Counted from the stretch's first letter, positions 38,677 through 47,209 are shown. The stretch: 64,000 nucleotides of DNA from Nocardioides sp. zg-DK7169 (GCF_013155365.1 NZ_JABJRA010000003.1:248001-312000), one strand, 5' to 3'. The notes: generated by a model not told the origin, from the letters alone. Program-made: numbers and translations.

Positions 38677-40227
38677 GTGCTGAAGCGGACCGCCCTGGCC
38701 CTCGTCGCCGGTCTGGCCCTCGCCCTGGCCTTCGAGCCCGTCGCCCTGCCGGTGCTGCTGCCCGTCGGCGTCGCCGGGTTCGCCCTCGCCACCCGCGGCC
38801 TGCGCGCGCGCAGCGGCTGGGTGCCCGGGCTGGTCTTCGGCGTGGCGTTCTACTACACCCACATCTGGTGGATGCGCTCGGTCGGCACCGACGCCTGGCT
38901 GGCGCTGGCCGGCATCGAGGCGCTCTTCTACGCCCTGCTCGGCTCGGTGGCCGCGGTGCTGCACCGGCGCGCCTGGTGGCCGCTGTGGCTGGCCACCGCG
39001 TGGGTCTCGATGGAGGTGTGGCGCAGCGGCTGGCCGTTCAGCGGCATGCCCTGGGGCCGGCTCTCCTTCGGGGTCGTGGACACCCCGGTCGCCGACGCGC
39101 TGCCCTACGTCGGTGCGGTCGGCGTCTCCTTCGTCCTCGCGCTCGGCGGCACCCTGCTCGCGGCGCTGGTCCTCGAGCGGGACCGCGCGCGCCGGGTGGT
39201 GGCCGGCGTCCTGGTCGCGGGCGTCGCGCTGCTCGCCGTACCGGTGGTGGTGCCGTGGTCGGCGACGCCGACCGGCGAGGTCACCGTGGCCGCGGTCCAG
39301 GGCGACGTGCCCGGTCCCGGCAACGACATCCTCTACGACGCCCCCGGGGTGACCCGCAACCACGTGGACGCCACGATCGAGCTGGCGCGCGAGGTCGCCG
39401 CGGGCGAGGCGCCGCGTCCGGACTTCGTGGTCTGGCCGGAGAACTCCACCGCCTCGGACCCGTTCCGCGAGGGCGAGATTCGCGACGGCATCGAGACGGC
39501 CGTGGCGGCCATCGGGGTGCCGGTGCTGGTGGGCGGCCTGGTCGACGGCGGGCCCGGCAACGTGCTCAACCAGGGCATCGTGTGGGACCCCGGGACCGGT
39601 CCAGGGGAGCGCTACACCAAGTGGCACCCGGTGCCGTACGGCGAGTGGATCCCGTTCCGCGACTTCTTCACCGCCCAGTTCGGCCGCCTCGCCATGGTCC
39701 CGCGCGACATGCTCTCCGGCACCCGCACCTCCCCGCTCGACATCGCCGGTGTCCCGGTCGCGGACGCGATCTGCTTCGACATCGCCTACGACGACGGCAT
39801 CTACGCCCAGGTCGAGGAGGGTGCGGAGATGCTGGTCGTGCAGACCAGCAACGCGACCTTCATCCACACCGACCAGATCGACCAGCAGTTCGCGATCACC
39901 CGGATGCGCGCCCTGGAGACCGGCAAGTACGCCGTCGTCGCGGCGACCAACGGTGTCTCGGGCGTCATCGCCCCCGACGGCACCGTGGTGGCCAGCGCCG
40001 CCCCGCGCACCCAGGAGGTCCTCCTGGAAAGCATCGAGCTGAACGACGCCGTCACCCCGGGCGTCCGCCTGGCGCCCTGGATCAGCGCCTTCTGCCTCGT
40101 CGCCACGGGCCTCGCGCTGCTCGCCGGACTGGTCCCGTATCGTCGACGGGTCCGGCCGGCTCCGGCCGACGGCGACTCCCGCGAGCTCGTCACCGCCGGC
40201 AGTCCCCGAGGAGAGTCCCGATCGTGA
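38677..40227 (+). CDS. lnt: apolipoprotein N-acyltransferase
   Basis: A 516-residue membrane enzyme that adds the third acyl chain to lipoproteins. Six N-terminal membrane helices (about 1-185) are followed by an extracytoplasmic nitrilase-type domain (about 200-450) and a last helix (about 465-485). The catalytic triad is visible: Glu in VVWPENSTA, Lys in ERYTKWHPVPYGEWIPFR, Cys in DAICFDIAYDD. The start is GTG with a -10 box 6 bp upstream. The end overlaps ppm1 by GTGA; in mycobacteria these two activities are fused in one protein. It probably modifies the lipoproteins encoded elsewhere in this window (FKBP, cyclophilin). Confidence 0.94.
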   Translation: MLKRTALALVAGLALALAFEPVALPVLLPVGVAGFALATRGLRARSGWVPGLVFGVAFYYTHIWWMRSVGTDAWLALAGIEALFYALLGSVAAVLHRRAWWPLWLATAWVSMEVWRSGWPFSGMPWGRLSFGVVDTPVADALPYVGAVGVSFVLALGGTLLAALVLERDRARRVVAGVLVAGVALLAVPVVVPWSATPTGEVTVAAVQGDVPGPGNDILYDAPGVTRNHVDATIELAREVAAGEAPRPDFVVWPENSTASDPFREGEIRDGIETAVAAIGVPVLVGGLVDGGPGNVLNQGIVWDPGTGPGERYTKWHPVPYGEWIPFRDFFTAQFGRLAMVPRDMLSGTRTSPLDIAGVPVADAICFDIAYDDGIYAQVEEGAEMLVVQTSNATFIHTDQIDQQFAITRMRALETGKYAVVAATNGVSGVIAPDGTVVASAAPRTQEVLLESIELNDAVTPGVRLAPWISAFCLVATGLALLAGLVPYRRRVRPAPADGDSRELVTAGSPRGESRS

Positions 40228-41018
40228 GCAGTGGCACCACCCCCGACAGCGGGACCGCCGCCGGCACCGGTCCGTCGGGACGCACGGTCATGGTGCTGCC
40301 GACCTACAACGAGGCCGACAACCTGGCCTGGATCGTGGGCCGCCTGCACGCTGCCGAGCCCGAGGTCGACGTGCTGGTCGTCGACGACGCCTCGCCCGAC
40401 GGCACCGGCGACGTCGCCGACGAGCTGGCCGGCACCGACCCGCGGGTGCACGTGGTGCACCGCACCGGCAAGGCCGGCCTGGGCGCGGCGTACCTGGAGG
40501 GCTTCGCGCACGCCCTCGAGGCCGGCTACGACGTCATCGGCGAGATGGACGCCGACGGCTCCCACCAGCCCGAGCAGCTGCACCTGCTGCGCGCGGCGCT
40601 CGCGGACGCCGACCTGGTGATCGGCTCGCGCTGGGTGCCGGGCGGCACGGTCGTGAACTGGCCGCTGCGCCGCCAGCTGCTCTCGCGCGGCGGCAACCTG
40701 TACGTGCGCCTGCTGCTGGGGATCCCGGTGCGCGACGCGACCGCCGGCTACCGGCTCTACCGCCGTACCACCCTGGAGCGCCTCGACCTGGACACCGTGC
40801 AGTCCACCGGCTACGTCTTCCAGACCGAGCTGGCCGCCCGCACGCTGCAGGCCGGGCTGCGGGTGCGCGAGGTGCCGATCGAGTTCGTGGAGCGCGAGCG
40901 CGGGGACTCCAAGATGAGCGGCGCGGTCGCCGCGGAGTCGCTGCGCCGGATCACCACCTGGGGCCTGCGGGAGCGGGCCGCGCAGGTCAGGAGGGCACTG
41001 GCACGATGGACCCCATGA
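40224..41018 (+). CDS. ppm1: polyprenol monophosphomannose synthase (DPM1-like GT2)
   Basis: A 264-residue family 2 glycosyltransferase that transfers mannose from GDP-mannose to polyprenyl phosphate, the donor for lipoglycans and protein mannosylation. VMVLPTYNEADNL opens the domain, VLVVDDASPDGTGDVADEL holds the nucleotide site, and GEMDADGSHQPEQL holds the DxD metal motif. RDATAGYRLYRR and EVPIEFVERERGDSKMS follow. There is no C-terminal membrane region, so it must bind Lnt or the membrane peripherally. The GTG start overlaps lnt. A Thr/Gly-rich stretch occupies residues 1-20. Confidence 0.93.
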   Translation: MSSGTTPDSGTAAGTGPSGRTVMVLPTYNEADNLAWIVGRLHAAEPEVDVLVVDDASPDGTGDVADELAGTDPRVHVVHRTGKAGLGAAYLEGFAHALEAGYDVIGEMDADGSHQPEQLHLLRAALADADLVIGSRWVPGGTVVNWPLRRQLLSRGGNLYVRLLLGIPVRDATAGYRLYRRTTLERLDLDTVQSTGYVFQTELAARTLQAGLRVREVPIEFVERERGDSKMSGAVAAESLRRITTWGLRERAAQVRRALARWTP

Positions 41019-41479
41019 GCACGCGCCGACCCCGCACCCGCTGGGTGCTCCTGTTCCTCTTCGTGCTGCTGCCGGTGGCCGAGCTGTTCGTGATCGTGCA
41101 GGTCGCCCAGGAGATCGGTGCGTGGTGGACCATCGCGCTGCTGATCCTGGGCAGCGTCGTCGGGTCGGCGATCATCCGGCACGCCGGCACACGCGCCTGG
41201 ACGGCGCTGGGCACGTCGCTGTCGAACGGGCGGATGCCGGCCCGCGAGATCGCCGACGACGCCCTGGTGCTGGTCGGCGGCACCCTGATCGTGTTCCCCG
41301 GGTTCATCACCGACGTGCTCGGCGTGCTCCTGGTGCTGCCGTTCACCCGGCCGTTGTTCCGCCGCCTGCTCGTCGGGCTGGTCACCTCCCGCGTGGTCGT
41401 CATCGGCACCCCCACACAGCGACGCCCCGGACCCGGATCCGAGGGATCCGTGGTCCGGGGCGAGGTCGTGGACGACTGA
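41006..41479 (+). CDS. fxsA: FxsA-family membrane protein
   Basis: A 157-residue cytoplasmic-membrane protein. Two N-terminal membrane helices (about 14-32 and 38-58) are followed by a third hydrophobic region (about 88-112) with the family block ALVLVGGTLIVFPGFITDVLGVLLVLPFTRPLFR. FxsA suppresses phage exclusion when overproduced in E. coli; the normal role is unclear. It overlaps the end of ppm1. The ATG at 41006 is better spaced from GGAGG than the ATG at 41015, but the latter (ATGA overlap) is possible. The C-terminal 40 residues are hydrophilic. Confidence 0.9.
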   Translation: MDPMSTRRPRTRWVLLFLFVLLPVAELFVIVQVAQEIGAWWTIALLILGSVVGSAIIRHAGTRAWTALGTSLSNGRMPAREIADDALVLVGGTLIVFPGFITDVLGVLLVLPFTRPLFRRLLVGLVTSRVVVIGTPTQRRPGPGSEGSVVRGEVVDD

Positions 41480-41500
41480 CGCCGTCCGCGCCGGCTCGGC

Positions 41501-41887
41501 TCAGGCCGTGGCCTTGCGCTTCTTGGCGTTCGCGCGGTGCAGGTGCGCGGGGCCGATCTCGCCGCCGCGCAGCAGCTCCAGGCGCTCCTTGAGGATGTCC
41601 TCGAGCTCCTTCTCGGAGCGGCGCTCGAGCAGCATGTCCCAGTGCGTGCGGGCCGGCTTCTCGACCTTCTCCTCGCGCTCGATGCCAGCGGTGCTCAGCG
41701 CCTCGGCGCCACAGCGCGGGCACTCCCACACGGCGGGGATGTCGGCCTCGACCGACATGGTGATCTCGAACTCGTGGTTCTGCGGGCAGCGGTACCCGAC
41801 CTGCTGGCGCGCCGCGAACTCGATGCCGCGCTCGTCCTCGAAGCTCTGGCCGCCGAGTCGGGCTCCACGCAATGTGCGCTCTGCCAT
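41501..41887 (-). CDS. rbpA: RNA polymerase-binding protein RbpA
   Basis: A 128-residue actinobacterial transcription factor that binds RNA polymerase and group 1/2 sigma factors and stabilises the open complex. The N-terminal tail starts MAERTLRGARLGGQSFEDERG. The core has Zn ligands in YRCPQNHEFEI and WECPRCG. The basic linker and sigma-interaction domain follow (HWDMLLERRSEKELEDILKERLELLRGG). An AACGGAGGCG ribosome-binding site precedes the ATG. A SigR-like promoter lies about 70-95 bp upstream. Its neighbour on the other strand is the lnt-ppm1-fxsA operon, the order known from mycobacteria. Confidence 0.97.
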   Translation of the reverse strand: MAERTLRGARLGGQSFEDERGIEFAARQQVGYRCPQNHEFEITMSVEADIPAVWECPRCGAEALSTAGIEREEKVEKPARTHWDMLLERRSEKELEDILKERLELLRGGEIGPAHLHRANAKKRKATA

Positions 41888-41954
41888 AGAGACGCCTCCG
41901 TTCTGTTCCCCGTGTAGCGGTGACTGGAGTCGGGACCCGGCTCCAGAAGTCTTC

Positions 41955-41980
41955 AACGTTACTGAGCGGTCGAGGATTCC
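41955..41980 (-). promoter_or_regulatory. SigR-type promoter of rbpA
   Basis: On the minus strand GGAAT is followed by exactly 18 bp and then GTT, the consensus of the thiol-stress sigma factor SigR/SigH. rbpA is a known SigR target in Streptomyces. The mycothiol gene mshC elsewhere in the window fits an organism with this response. Confidence 0.75.
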
Positions 41981-42057
41981 GACAATCGACGGTAACCCGG
42001 TGTGGTCCGACGTAACCCCTGACACGTCGCGACCCGGCTCGGCGGTGACGCCGGGCC

Positions 42058-42090
42058 GGGGTCGGTGCGGGGTCGGTGCGGGGTCGGGAC
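42058..42090. repeat. short tandem repeat, 11-bp unit
   Basis: GGGGTCGGTGC occurs twice in perfect tandem and a third time as GGGGTCGGGAC, just beyond the 3' end of the transporter gene. Slippage is its likely origin. Confidence 0.8.
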
Positions 42091-42094
42091 CCGC

Positions 42095-43498
42095 TCAGGA
42101 CCGGGGAGGGGTGGTCACCAGCGCCGAGTCGCTGCGGACGCCGCTGCGCACCGGCAGCAGCAGGAGCAGGCCGAGCAGGAGCACCGAGACGATGCCGAGG
42201 ATCCCCCAGTGCTGGGCGTCGTCGACGTCCGCGACGCCGGTCAGCTTCGCCCCGATCCAGATCGAGCCGGCGAACGCCGCGGGCGCCAGGAAGCTCACCG
42301 CGCGGCCGGTGGTGGCGTAGAGCCCGAAGACCTGGCCCTCCCGGCCGGCCGGGATCAGCCGGGCGAGGAAGGTGCGCGAGGCGGACTGCGCGGGGCCCAC
42401 GAAGATGCAGAGCGTCAGTCCGCACACCCAGAACGTCGTCGTCCCGCCGTCGTGGAGGAAGAAGATCAGGACGCCGGCGAGGAGCATCACGCTCAGCGAC
42501 AGCACGATGACCCGCTTCGGCCCGATCCGGTCGTCGAGGTGGCCGAAGGCGATGGTGGCGACACCGGCGACCACGTTGGCGGCGATGCCGAACACGATCA
42601 CCCCGCTGTCGCTGAAGCCGAAGACCTTGGCCGCGATCACCGCGCCGAAGGTGAAGACGCCCGCGAGGCCGTCACGGAAGACCGCCGAGGCGCCCAGGAA
42701 GTAGACGGTGTTGCGGTCGGTGCGCCACAGGTCGGCCACGGTCGCGAAGAGGGCGCGGTAGGAGGCGATCACGCCGGTCCGCGGGCCGCGGGGACCGCGC
42801 TGGGAGCGGTCGTCGCGCAGGGTGAGGATCAGCGGCAGCGAGAAGACCAGCGTCCAGGCCGCGCAGAACAGCATCGTCACCCGGACGTCGAGGCCCTCCT
42901 CGGAGGTCACCCCGAACAGGCCCACGTCCGGGCTGATCAGCCCGAAGTAGACGATCAGCAGCAGCACGATGCCGCCGAGGTAGCCCAGGCCCCAGCCGAG
43001 CCCCGAGATCCGGCCGACCGTGGCCGGCGTCGAGATCTGGTTGAGCATCGCGTTGTAGTTCACCGAGGCGAACTCGAAGAACACGTTGCCCGCGGCGAGC
43101 AGCAGCAGGCCCAGCCACAGGTAGTCCGGGGACGGCTTGACGAAGAACAGCCCGAGCGTCGCCAGGATCACCAGGCCGGTGTTGACGGCCAGCCAGAACG
43201 TACGCCGTCCCGAGCGGTCCGCGCGCTGGCCGCTGATCGGCGCGAACAGCGCGATCAGCAGGCCGGCGCCGGCCAGCGCCCAGCCGAGCTTGGAGGACGC
43301 GCCGGGGCCGAAGTCGTCGGAGGTGATGTAGACGCTGAACACGAAGGTCGTGATGACGGCGTTGAACGCCGCCGAGCCCCAGTCCCACAGCCCCCAGGCG
43401 TACACGGGCCAGCCGTAGCGGTCGCGCCCTCCGCGGGGCGGGCCGGCGGGGGTGGTGCTGCCGGCGTCGGTCCCGCCGGGCGGCTGGGTGGTCGTCAT
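42095..43498 (-). CDS. UMF1-type major facilitator superfamily transporter
   Basis: A 467-residue protein with 12 predicted membrane helices, starting after a 30-residue Gly/Pro/Thr-rich tail. WGLWDWGSAAFNAVITTFVFSVYI opens the first helix, as in the UMF1 (Atg22-like) family. ISGQRADRSGRRTFW and FGHLDDRIGPKRVI are the loop motifs between helices 2-3 and 8-9. The family includes vacuolar amino-acid exporters in yeast, but bacterial substrates are unknown. The ATG overlaps the stop of the GDPD gene (ATGA), so both belong to one transcript. Confidence 0.9.
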   Translation of the reverse strand: MTTTQPPGGTDAGSTTPAGPPRGGRDRYGWPVYAWGLWDWGSAAFNAVITTFVFSVYITSDDFGPGASSKLGWALAGAGLLIALFAPISGQRADRSGRRTFWLAVNTGLVILATLGLFFVKPSPDYLWLGLLLLAAGNVFFEFASVNYNAMLNQISTPATVGRISGLGWGLGYLGGIVLLLIVYFGLISPDVGLFGVTSEEGLDVRVTMLFCAAWTLVFSLPLILTLRDDRSQRGPRGPRTGVIASYRALFATVADLWRTDRNTVYFLGASAVFRDGLAGVFTFGAVIAAKVFGFSDSGVIVFGIAANVVAGVATIAFGHLDDRIGPKRVIVLSLSVMLLAGVLIFFLHDGGTTTFWVCGLTLCIFVGPAQSASRTFLARLIPAGREGQVFGLYATTGRAVSFLAPAAFAGSIWIGAKLTGVADVDDAQHWGILGIVSVLLLGLLLLLPVRSGVRSDSALVTTPPRS

Positions 43499-44319
43499 GC
43501 GTGGTCCCTCCGCTGGTCCATCCACTGGCCGCGCTCGACGAGCACGTCCCTCAAGGTGTCGGTGCGGTCGGTGAACAGCCCGTCGACGCCGAGGTCGAGC
43601 AGCTCGCGCATCTCGTCGGCGTCGTCGATCGTCCACACGTGCACGTGCTTGCCGGCCGCGTGCGCGCGGCGTACCAGCCCGGCGTTGGTGAGCGGCCAGG
43701 GCCCGCGGCGGTGGGGGACCTGCAGGGCCGCCACCCGTCCGCGCGTCACCAGGTCGGCCAGCCTCCCGCTGGGCAGGAACCGGAAGGCCAGGACCTCCAG
43801 CGGGTGCGCGGAGGTCGGCACCCGGTGCGCGGTCAGCTCGCGGAAGCGGGTGAGCCGGCGCGGGGAGAAGGACCCGACGAGCACCCGGTCCCAGGCGTCG
43901 TGGGTGTCGATGAGCTCGGCCAGCGCCGCGACGGCGCCGTCGGCCTTGAGGTCGATGTTGAACAGCGCGTCCGGGAACTCCTCGAAGAGCCGCGCCAGCG
44001 TCGGCACCTCCTCGCGACCGCCCACGAGGGCCTGGCGGACCTCCGCGTAGGTCAGCGAGGCGATCTCCCCGCGCTGGTCGGTGACCCGGTCCAGGACCCG
44101 GTCGTGGAAGGCGAGCACCATCCCGTCCCGCGTCACGTGCACGTCGGTCTCGAGGTAGCGGTACCCGAGCGCCACGGCGTGCTTGAACGCGGCCAGGGTG
44201 TTCTCGAGCCCGTCGATCTCCGGGTGGTAGGCCCCGCCCCGGTGCGCGAACGCCAGGACCTCGCGCCGTCCCGCGACCGTGTCGAGGTAGGCGTGCCCGG
44301 TGTGCGGCCGTGTGCTCAC
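43495..44319 (-). CDS. glycerophosphodiester phosphodiesterase
   Basis: A 274-residue cytoplasmic enzyme of the GDPD family that hydrolyses glycerophosphodiesters to glycerol-3-phosphate and an alcohol. The catalytic histidines are in FAHRGGAYHPEI and LAFHDRVLDR; metal ligands are in LENTLAAFKHAVALGYRYLETDVHVTRDG, and NIDLKADG is on the next strand. The C-terminal strand KHVHVWTIDDADEM..DGLFTDR is typical. The GTG at 44319 starts just before the domain. TTTACT lies 6 bp upstream. A longer frame running back into palindrome copy 9 is not used. Confidence 0.92.
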   Translation of the reverse strand: MSTRPHTGHAYLDTVAGRREVLAFAHRGGAYHPEIDGLENTLAAFKHAVALGYRYLETDVHVTRDGMVLAFHDRVLDRVTDQRGEIASLTYAEVRQALVGGREEVPTLARLFEEFPDALFNIDLKADGAVAALAELIDTHDAWDRVLVGSFSPRRLTRFRELTAHRVPTSAHPLEVLAFRFLPSGRLADLVTRGRVAALQVPHRRGPWPLTNAGLVRRAHAAGKHVHVWTIDDADEMRELLDLGVDGLFTDRTDTLRDVLVERGQWMDQRRDHA

Positions 44320-44383
44320 CGGAGCAGTAAACACCCCTGCGGGCCGCCCGGTGCCGCACGGGCCCGGTGGGCCGGAAATGTCG

Positions 44384-44442
44384 TCGTTTGGTCCCCAACG
44401 GCAACGCAAAGGGCCGTTTTGTTGTCGTTGGGGACCAAACGT
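44384..44442 (-). repeat. 59-bp palindromic element, copy 9 (reverse orientation)
   Basis: Read on the minus strand the loop is AACAAAACGGCCCTTTGCGTT; the far arm starts GCCGTTGG as in copy 8. It lies 38 bp downstream of the murA-like stop, in the same direction as that gene, and 64 bp before the GDPD start. Confidence 0.95.
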
Positions 44443-44480
44443 GGGGGTCTTCGGGGCCGCAGCGGCCCGTCAGGCGACCC

Positions 44481-46007
44481 TCAGATGTCGCGGAAGGACT
44501 CGATCTGCGCACCCAGCAGGTTCAGCCGCTGGGCCAGGTCCTCGTAGCCGCGGTGGATCACGTAGGTGCTGCGCAGCACCGAGGTGCCCTTGGAGGCCAG
44601 CATCGCCAGCAGGATCACCACGGCCGGGCGCAGGGCAGGGGGGCAGACCAGCTCGGTGCCGGTGAAGGAGGTCGGGCCCTCGATCATCACCCGGTGCGGG
44701 TCGAGCAGCTTGACGTTGCCGCCGAGCTTGTTGAGGTCGGTGAGGTAGATCGCGCGGTTCTCATAGACCCAGTCGTGCAGCAGGGTCTGGCCCTCGGCGA
44801 CGGCGGCGATCACCGCGAAGAACGGCAGGTTGTCGATGTTGAGGCCCGGGAACGGCATCGGGTGGATCTTGTCCAGCGGCGCGTGCAGCGTGGAGGGCTT
44901 GGTGGTGATGTCGATGAGCCGGGTGTGGCCGTTGCGCGCGACGTACTCGGGGGTGGCGTCGTAGCGGAAGCCCATCTCCTCCAGCAGCGCCAGCTCGATC
45001 TCGAGGAACTCGATCGGCACCCGCTGGATGGTGATCTCCGACTGGGTCACGATCGCGGCGGCCAGCAGCGACATCGCCTCGATCGGGTCCTCCGACGGCG
45101 CGTAGTCCACGTCGACGTCGATGACCTCGCGGCCGGTGACGGTCAGCGTGGTGGTGCCGATGCCCTCGACCGTGACGCCGAGGCGCTGGAGGTAGAAGCA
45201 GAGGTCCTGGACCATGTAGTTCGACGAGGCGTTGCGGATGACCGTGGTGCCGGGGTGCAGGGCCGCGGCCATCAGCGCGTTCTCGGTGACGGTGTCGCCG
45301 CGCTCGGTGAGCACGATCGGGCGCGTCGGGGCGACGTTGCGGTTGACCTGGGCGTGGTAGAGCCCGTCGGTGGCCTTGACCTCCAGGCCGAAGGGGCGCA
45401 GCGCCGACATGTGCGGCTCGACGGTGCGGGTGCCGAGGTTGCAGCCGCCGGCGTACGGCAGCTCGAAGTCGTCGGCGCGGTGCAGCAGCGGGCCGAGGAA
45501 CATGATCACCGAGCGGGTACGACGGGCCGCGGCCTCGTCGATCTGGCTCAGGTCGAGGTCGCGCGGCGGGATGATCTCGAGGTCGTTGTCGTCGTTGAGC
45601 CAGCGGGTGGTCACGCCCAGGCTGCTGAGCACCTCGAGCAGCCGGTTGACCTCCTCGATGCGCGCGACCTTGCGCAGCACGGTGCGACCCCGGTTGAGCA
45701 GCGAGGCGCACAGCAGCGCGACGCCGGCGTTCTTGGAGGTCTTCACGTCGATGGTGCCGGAGAGCGTGGTGGGACCGGTCACGCGCAGGTGCACGGGGCC
45801 GGCGCCGACGGCGACGATCTCGGAGTCCAGTGCGGCGCCGATGCGCGCGAGCATCTCCAGGGAGAGGTTCTGGTGACCCTTCTCGATCCGGTTGATCGCG
45901 CTCTGGCTGGTGGCCAGCAGGTCGGCGAGCTGGGTCTGGGTAAGACCACGGTGCTTGCGGGCGTCACGGATGAGATTGCCGATGCGGCCCTTGTAGTCCT
46001 CACTCAT
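44481..46007 (-). CDS. XRE helix-turn-helix fused to a MurA-like UDP-GlcNAc enolpyruvyl transferase
   Basis: A 508-residue fusion. Residues about 6-62 form an XRE-type helix-turn-helix (RIGNLIRDARKHRGLTQTQLADLLATSQSAINRIEKG). From about 72 the EPT fold of MurA follows. Active-site residues appear kept: Lys-Asn in KTSKNAGVAL (about 92-93) and the loop Cys in YAGGCNLGTRTVEPH (about 189), with Arg shortly after. MurA makes UDP-GlcNAc-enolpyruvate for peptidoglycan. The added DNA-binding domain suggests a regulator that senses a cell-wall precursor, or an enzyme that controls its own gene. The ATG at 46007 has TACCGT 7 bp upstream; an in-frame GTG at 46016 is less likely. A perfect palindrome lies directly upstream of that -10 box. 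Confidence 0.9.
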   Translation of the reverse strand: MSEDYKGRIGNLIRDARKHRGLTQTQLADLLATSQSAINRIEKGHQNLSLEMLARIGAALDSEIVAVGAGPVHLRVTGPTTLSGTIDVKTSKNAGVALLCASLLNRGRTVLRKVARIEEVNRLLEVLSSLGVTTRWLNDDNDLEIIPPRDLDLSQIDEAAARRTRSVIMFLGPLLHRADDFELPYAGGCNLGTRTVEPHMSALRPFGLEVKATDGLYHAQVNRNVAPTRPIVLTERGDTVTENALMAAALHPGTTVIRNASSNYMVQDLCFYLQRLGVTVEGIGTTTLTVTGREVIDVDVDYAPSEDPIEAMSLLAAAIVTQSEITIQRVPIEFLEIELALLEEMGFRYDATPEYVARNGHTRLIDITTKPSTLHAPLDKIHPMPFPGLNIDNLPFFAVIAAVAEGQTLLHDWVYENRAIYLTDLNKLGGNVKLLDPHRVMIEGPTSFTGTELVCPPALRPAVVILLAMLASKGTSVLRSTYVIHRGYEDLAQRLNLLGAQIESFRDI

Positions 46008-46014
46008 GTCGACC

Positions 46015-46020
46015 ACGGTA
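46015..46020 (-). promoter_or_regulatory. -10 box of the XRE-MurA gene (leaderless)
   Basis: TACCGT on the minus strand, 7 bp before the ATG at 46007 and 1 bp from the palindromic operator. Confidence 0.5.
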
Positions 46021-46021
46021 A

Positions 46022-46033
46022 CTCACATGTGAG
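46022..46033. promoter_or_regulatory. palindromic operator candidate of the XRE-MurA fusion
   Basis: CTCACATGTGAG is a perfect 12-bp palindrome, extended by matching outer bases to TA-a-CTCACATGTGAG-a-TA. It lies between the -10 and -35 positions of the XRE-MurA promoter, where bound repressor would block polymerase. XRE proteins bind such symmetric sites as dimers. Confidence 0.65.
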
Positions 46034-46098
46034 ATATGGCAATTCGCGCCGCGCCCGGCCGTGCCGAGCCGCTCACGGGCGGGTGCAAGGATGCTCGC

Positions 46099-47118
46099 AT
46101 GCGTGCCACGACGATCCACGGACCCCGCGACATCCGCGTCAGCGAGGTCCCGGACCCCACCCTCGAGCTGCCCACCGACGCCATCGTCCGAGTCACGGCA
46201 GGCTGCATCTGCGGCTCCGACCTGTGGCCCTACCGCGGCGAGAACCCGATCACCGAGGGGGCCACGATCGGCCACGAGTGCATCGGCGTGGTCGAGGCGG
46301 TCGGCGCCGACGTACGCGAGATCCGCGTCGGCGACCACGTGGTGGTGCCGTTCTGCCACTGCGACAACACCTGCGCCCACTGCCGCGCCGGCGCTCAGTC
46401 GGTCTGCACGAACCTCGGCATGACCGTCTCCGGGCAGGCCGAGCTCGCCCGGGTCACCCAGGCCGACGGCAGCCTGGTCAAGATCGGCGACGACGCCCCG
46501 GACCCGGCGCTCGTGCCCTCGCTGCTCGCGCTCAGCGACGTGATGCCCACCGGCTGGCACGCCGCCGTCAGCGCCAACGTCACGCCCGGGTCGACCGTGG
46601 TCGTCGTCGGCGACGGCGCGGTCGGGCTGTGCGGCGTGCTGGCCGCCTCCACGATGGGCGCCGAGCGGGTGATCGCGATGTCGCGCCACGCGCGGCGCCA
46701 GGAGCTGGCCCGCGCGTTCGGGGCCACCGACATCGTCGCCGAGCGCGGCCGCGAGGGCGGGGCGATCGTCAAGGAGCTCACCGGCGGCATCGGCGCCGAC
46801 GCGGTCCTGGAGTGCGTCGGCACGGACGACGCGATGCGGACGGCGTTCGGCGTGGCCCGCCCCGGCTCGATGGTCGGGTTCGTCGGCGTGCCGCACGGCG
46901 TCGAGCTGCCGGTGCGCACGATGTTCTCCAAGAACGTCGGCCTGCGCGGCGGGATGGCGCCGGTGCGCCGCTACCTGCCCGAGCTGCTCGAGCTGGTCCT
47001 GGCGGGCCGCATCGAACCCGGTCGGGTCTTCGACGCGCGGGTCGGCCTGGACCAGGTCGCCGAGGGCTATCGGGCGATGGACGAGCGCCGCGCGATCAAG
47101 GTGCTCGTCGAGCCCTGA
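46099..47118 (+). CDS. zinc-dependent alcohol dehydrogenase (MDR family)
   Basis: A 339-residue medium-chain dehydrogenase. The catalytic zinc ligands are in GCICGSDLWPYRG and IGHECIGVVEAVG. The structural zinc cysteines are in CHCDNTCAHCRAGAQSVC, slightly unusual in spacing. The Rossmann motif is VVVVGDGAVGLCGVLAA. The sequence resembles the zinc-binding dehydrogenases annotated as glutathione-independent formaldehyde or general alcohol dehydrogenases; the substrate is unknown. It is divergent from XRE-MurA, and AAGGAT lies 6 bp before the ATG. A strong terminator follows. Confidence 0.9.
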   Translation: MRATTIHGPRDIRVSEVPDPTLELPTDAIVRVTAGCICGSDLWPYRGENPITEGATIGHECIGVVEAVGADVREIRVGDHVVVPFCHCDNTCAHCRAGAQSVCTNLGMTVSGQAELARVTQADGSLVKIGDDAPDPALVPSLLALSDVMPTGWHAAVSANVTPGSTVVVVGDGAVGLCGVLAASTMGAERVIAMSRHARRQELARAFGATDIVAERGREGGAIVKELTGGIGADAVLECVGTDDAMRTAFGVARPGSMVGFVGVPHGVELPVRTMFSKNVGLRGGMAPVRRYLPELLELVLAGRIEPGRVFDARVGLDQVAEGYRAMDERRAIKVLVEP

Positions 47119-47152
47119 GCCGGATCGGCCTCGCGGCCGCTCCCCGGACGCG

Positions 47153-47190
47153 CAAGACCCCGCCCCTCTGCTGCGAGGGGCGGGGTCTTG
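47153..47190. terminator. bidirectional terminator between the alcohol dehydrogenase and membrane-protein genes
   Basis: CAAGACCCCGCCCCT pairs perfectly with AGGGGCGGGGTCTTG across an 8-nt loop. It lies 34 bp after the plus-strand stop and 19 bp after the minus-strand stop. It is the strongest hairpin in the window outside the 59-bp family. Confidence 0.85.
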
Positions 47191-47209
47191 TCGATGCGTC
47201 AGTCGCGGG

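Noticed and set aside
38279-38683. 134-codon open frame between kal and lnt
   Set aside because: No recognisable features, composition unlike neighbouring proteins, no ribosome-binding site, and it overlaps the lnt start.
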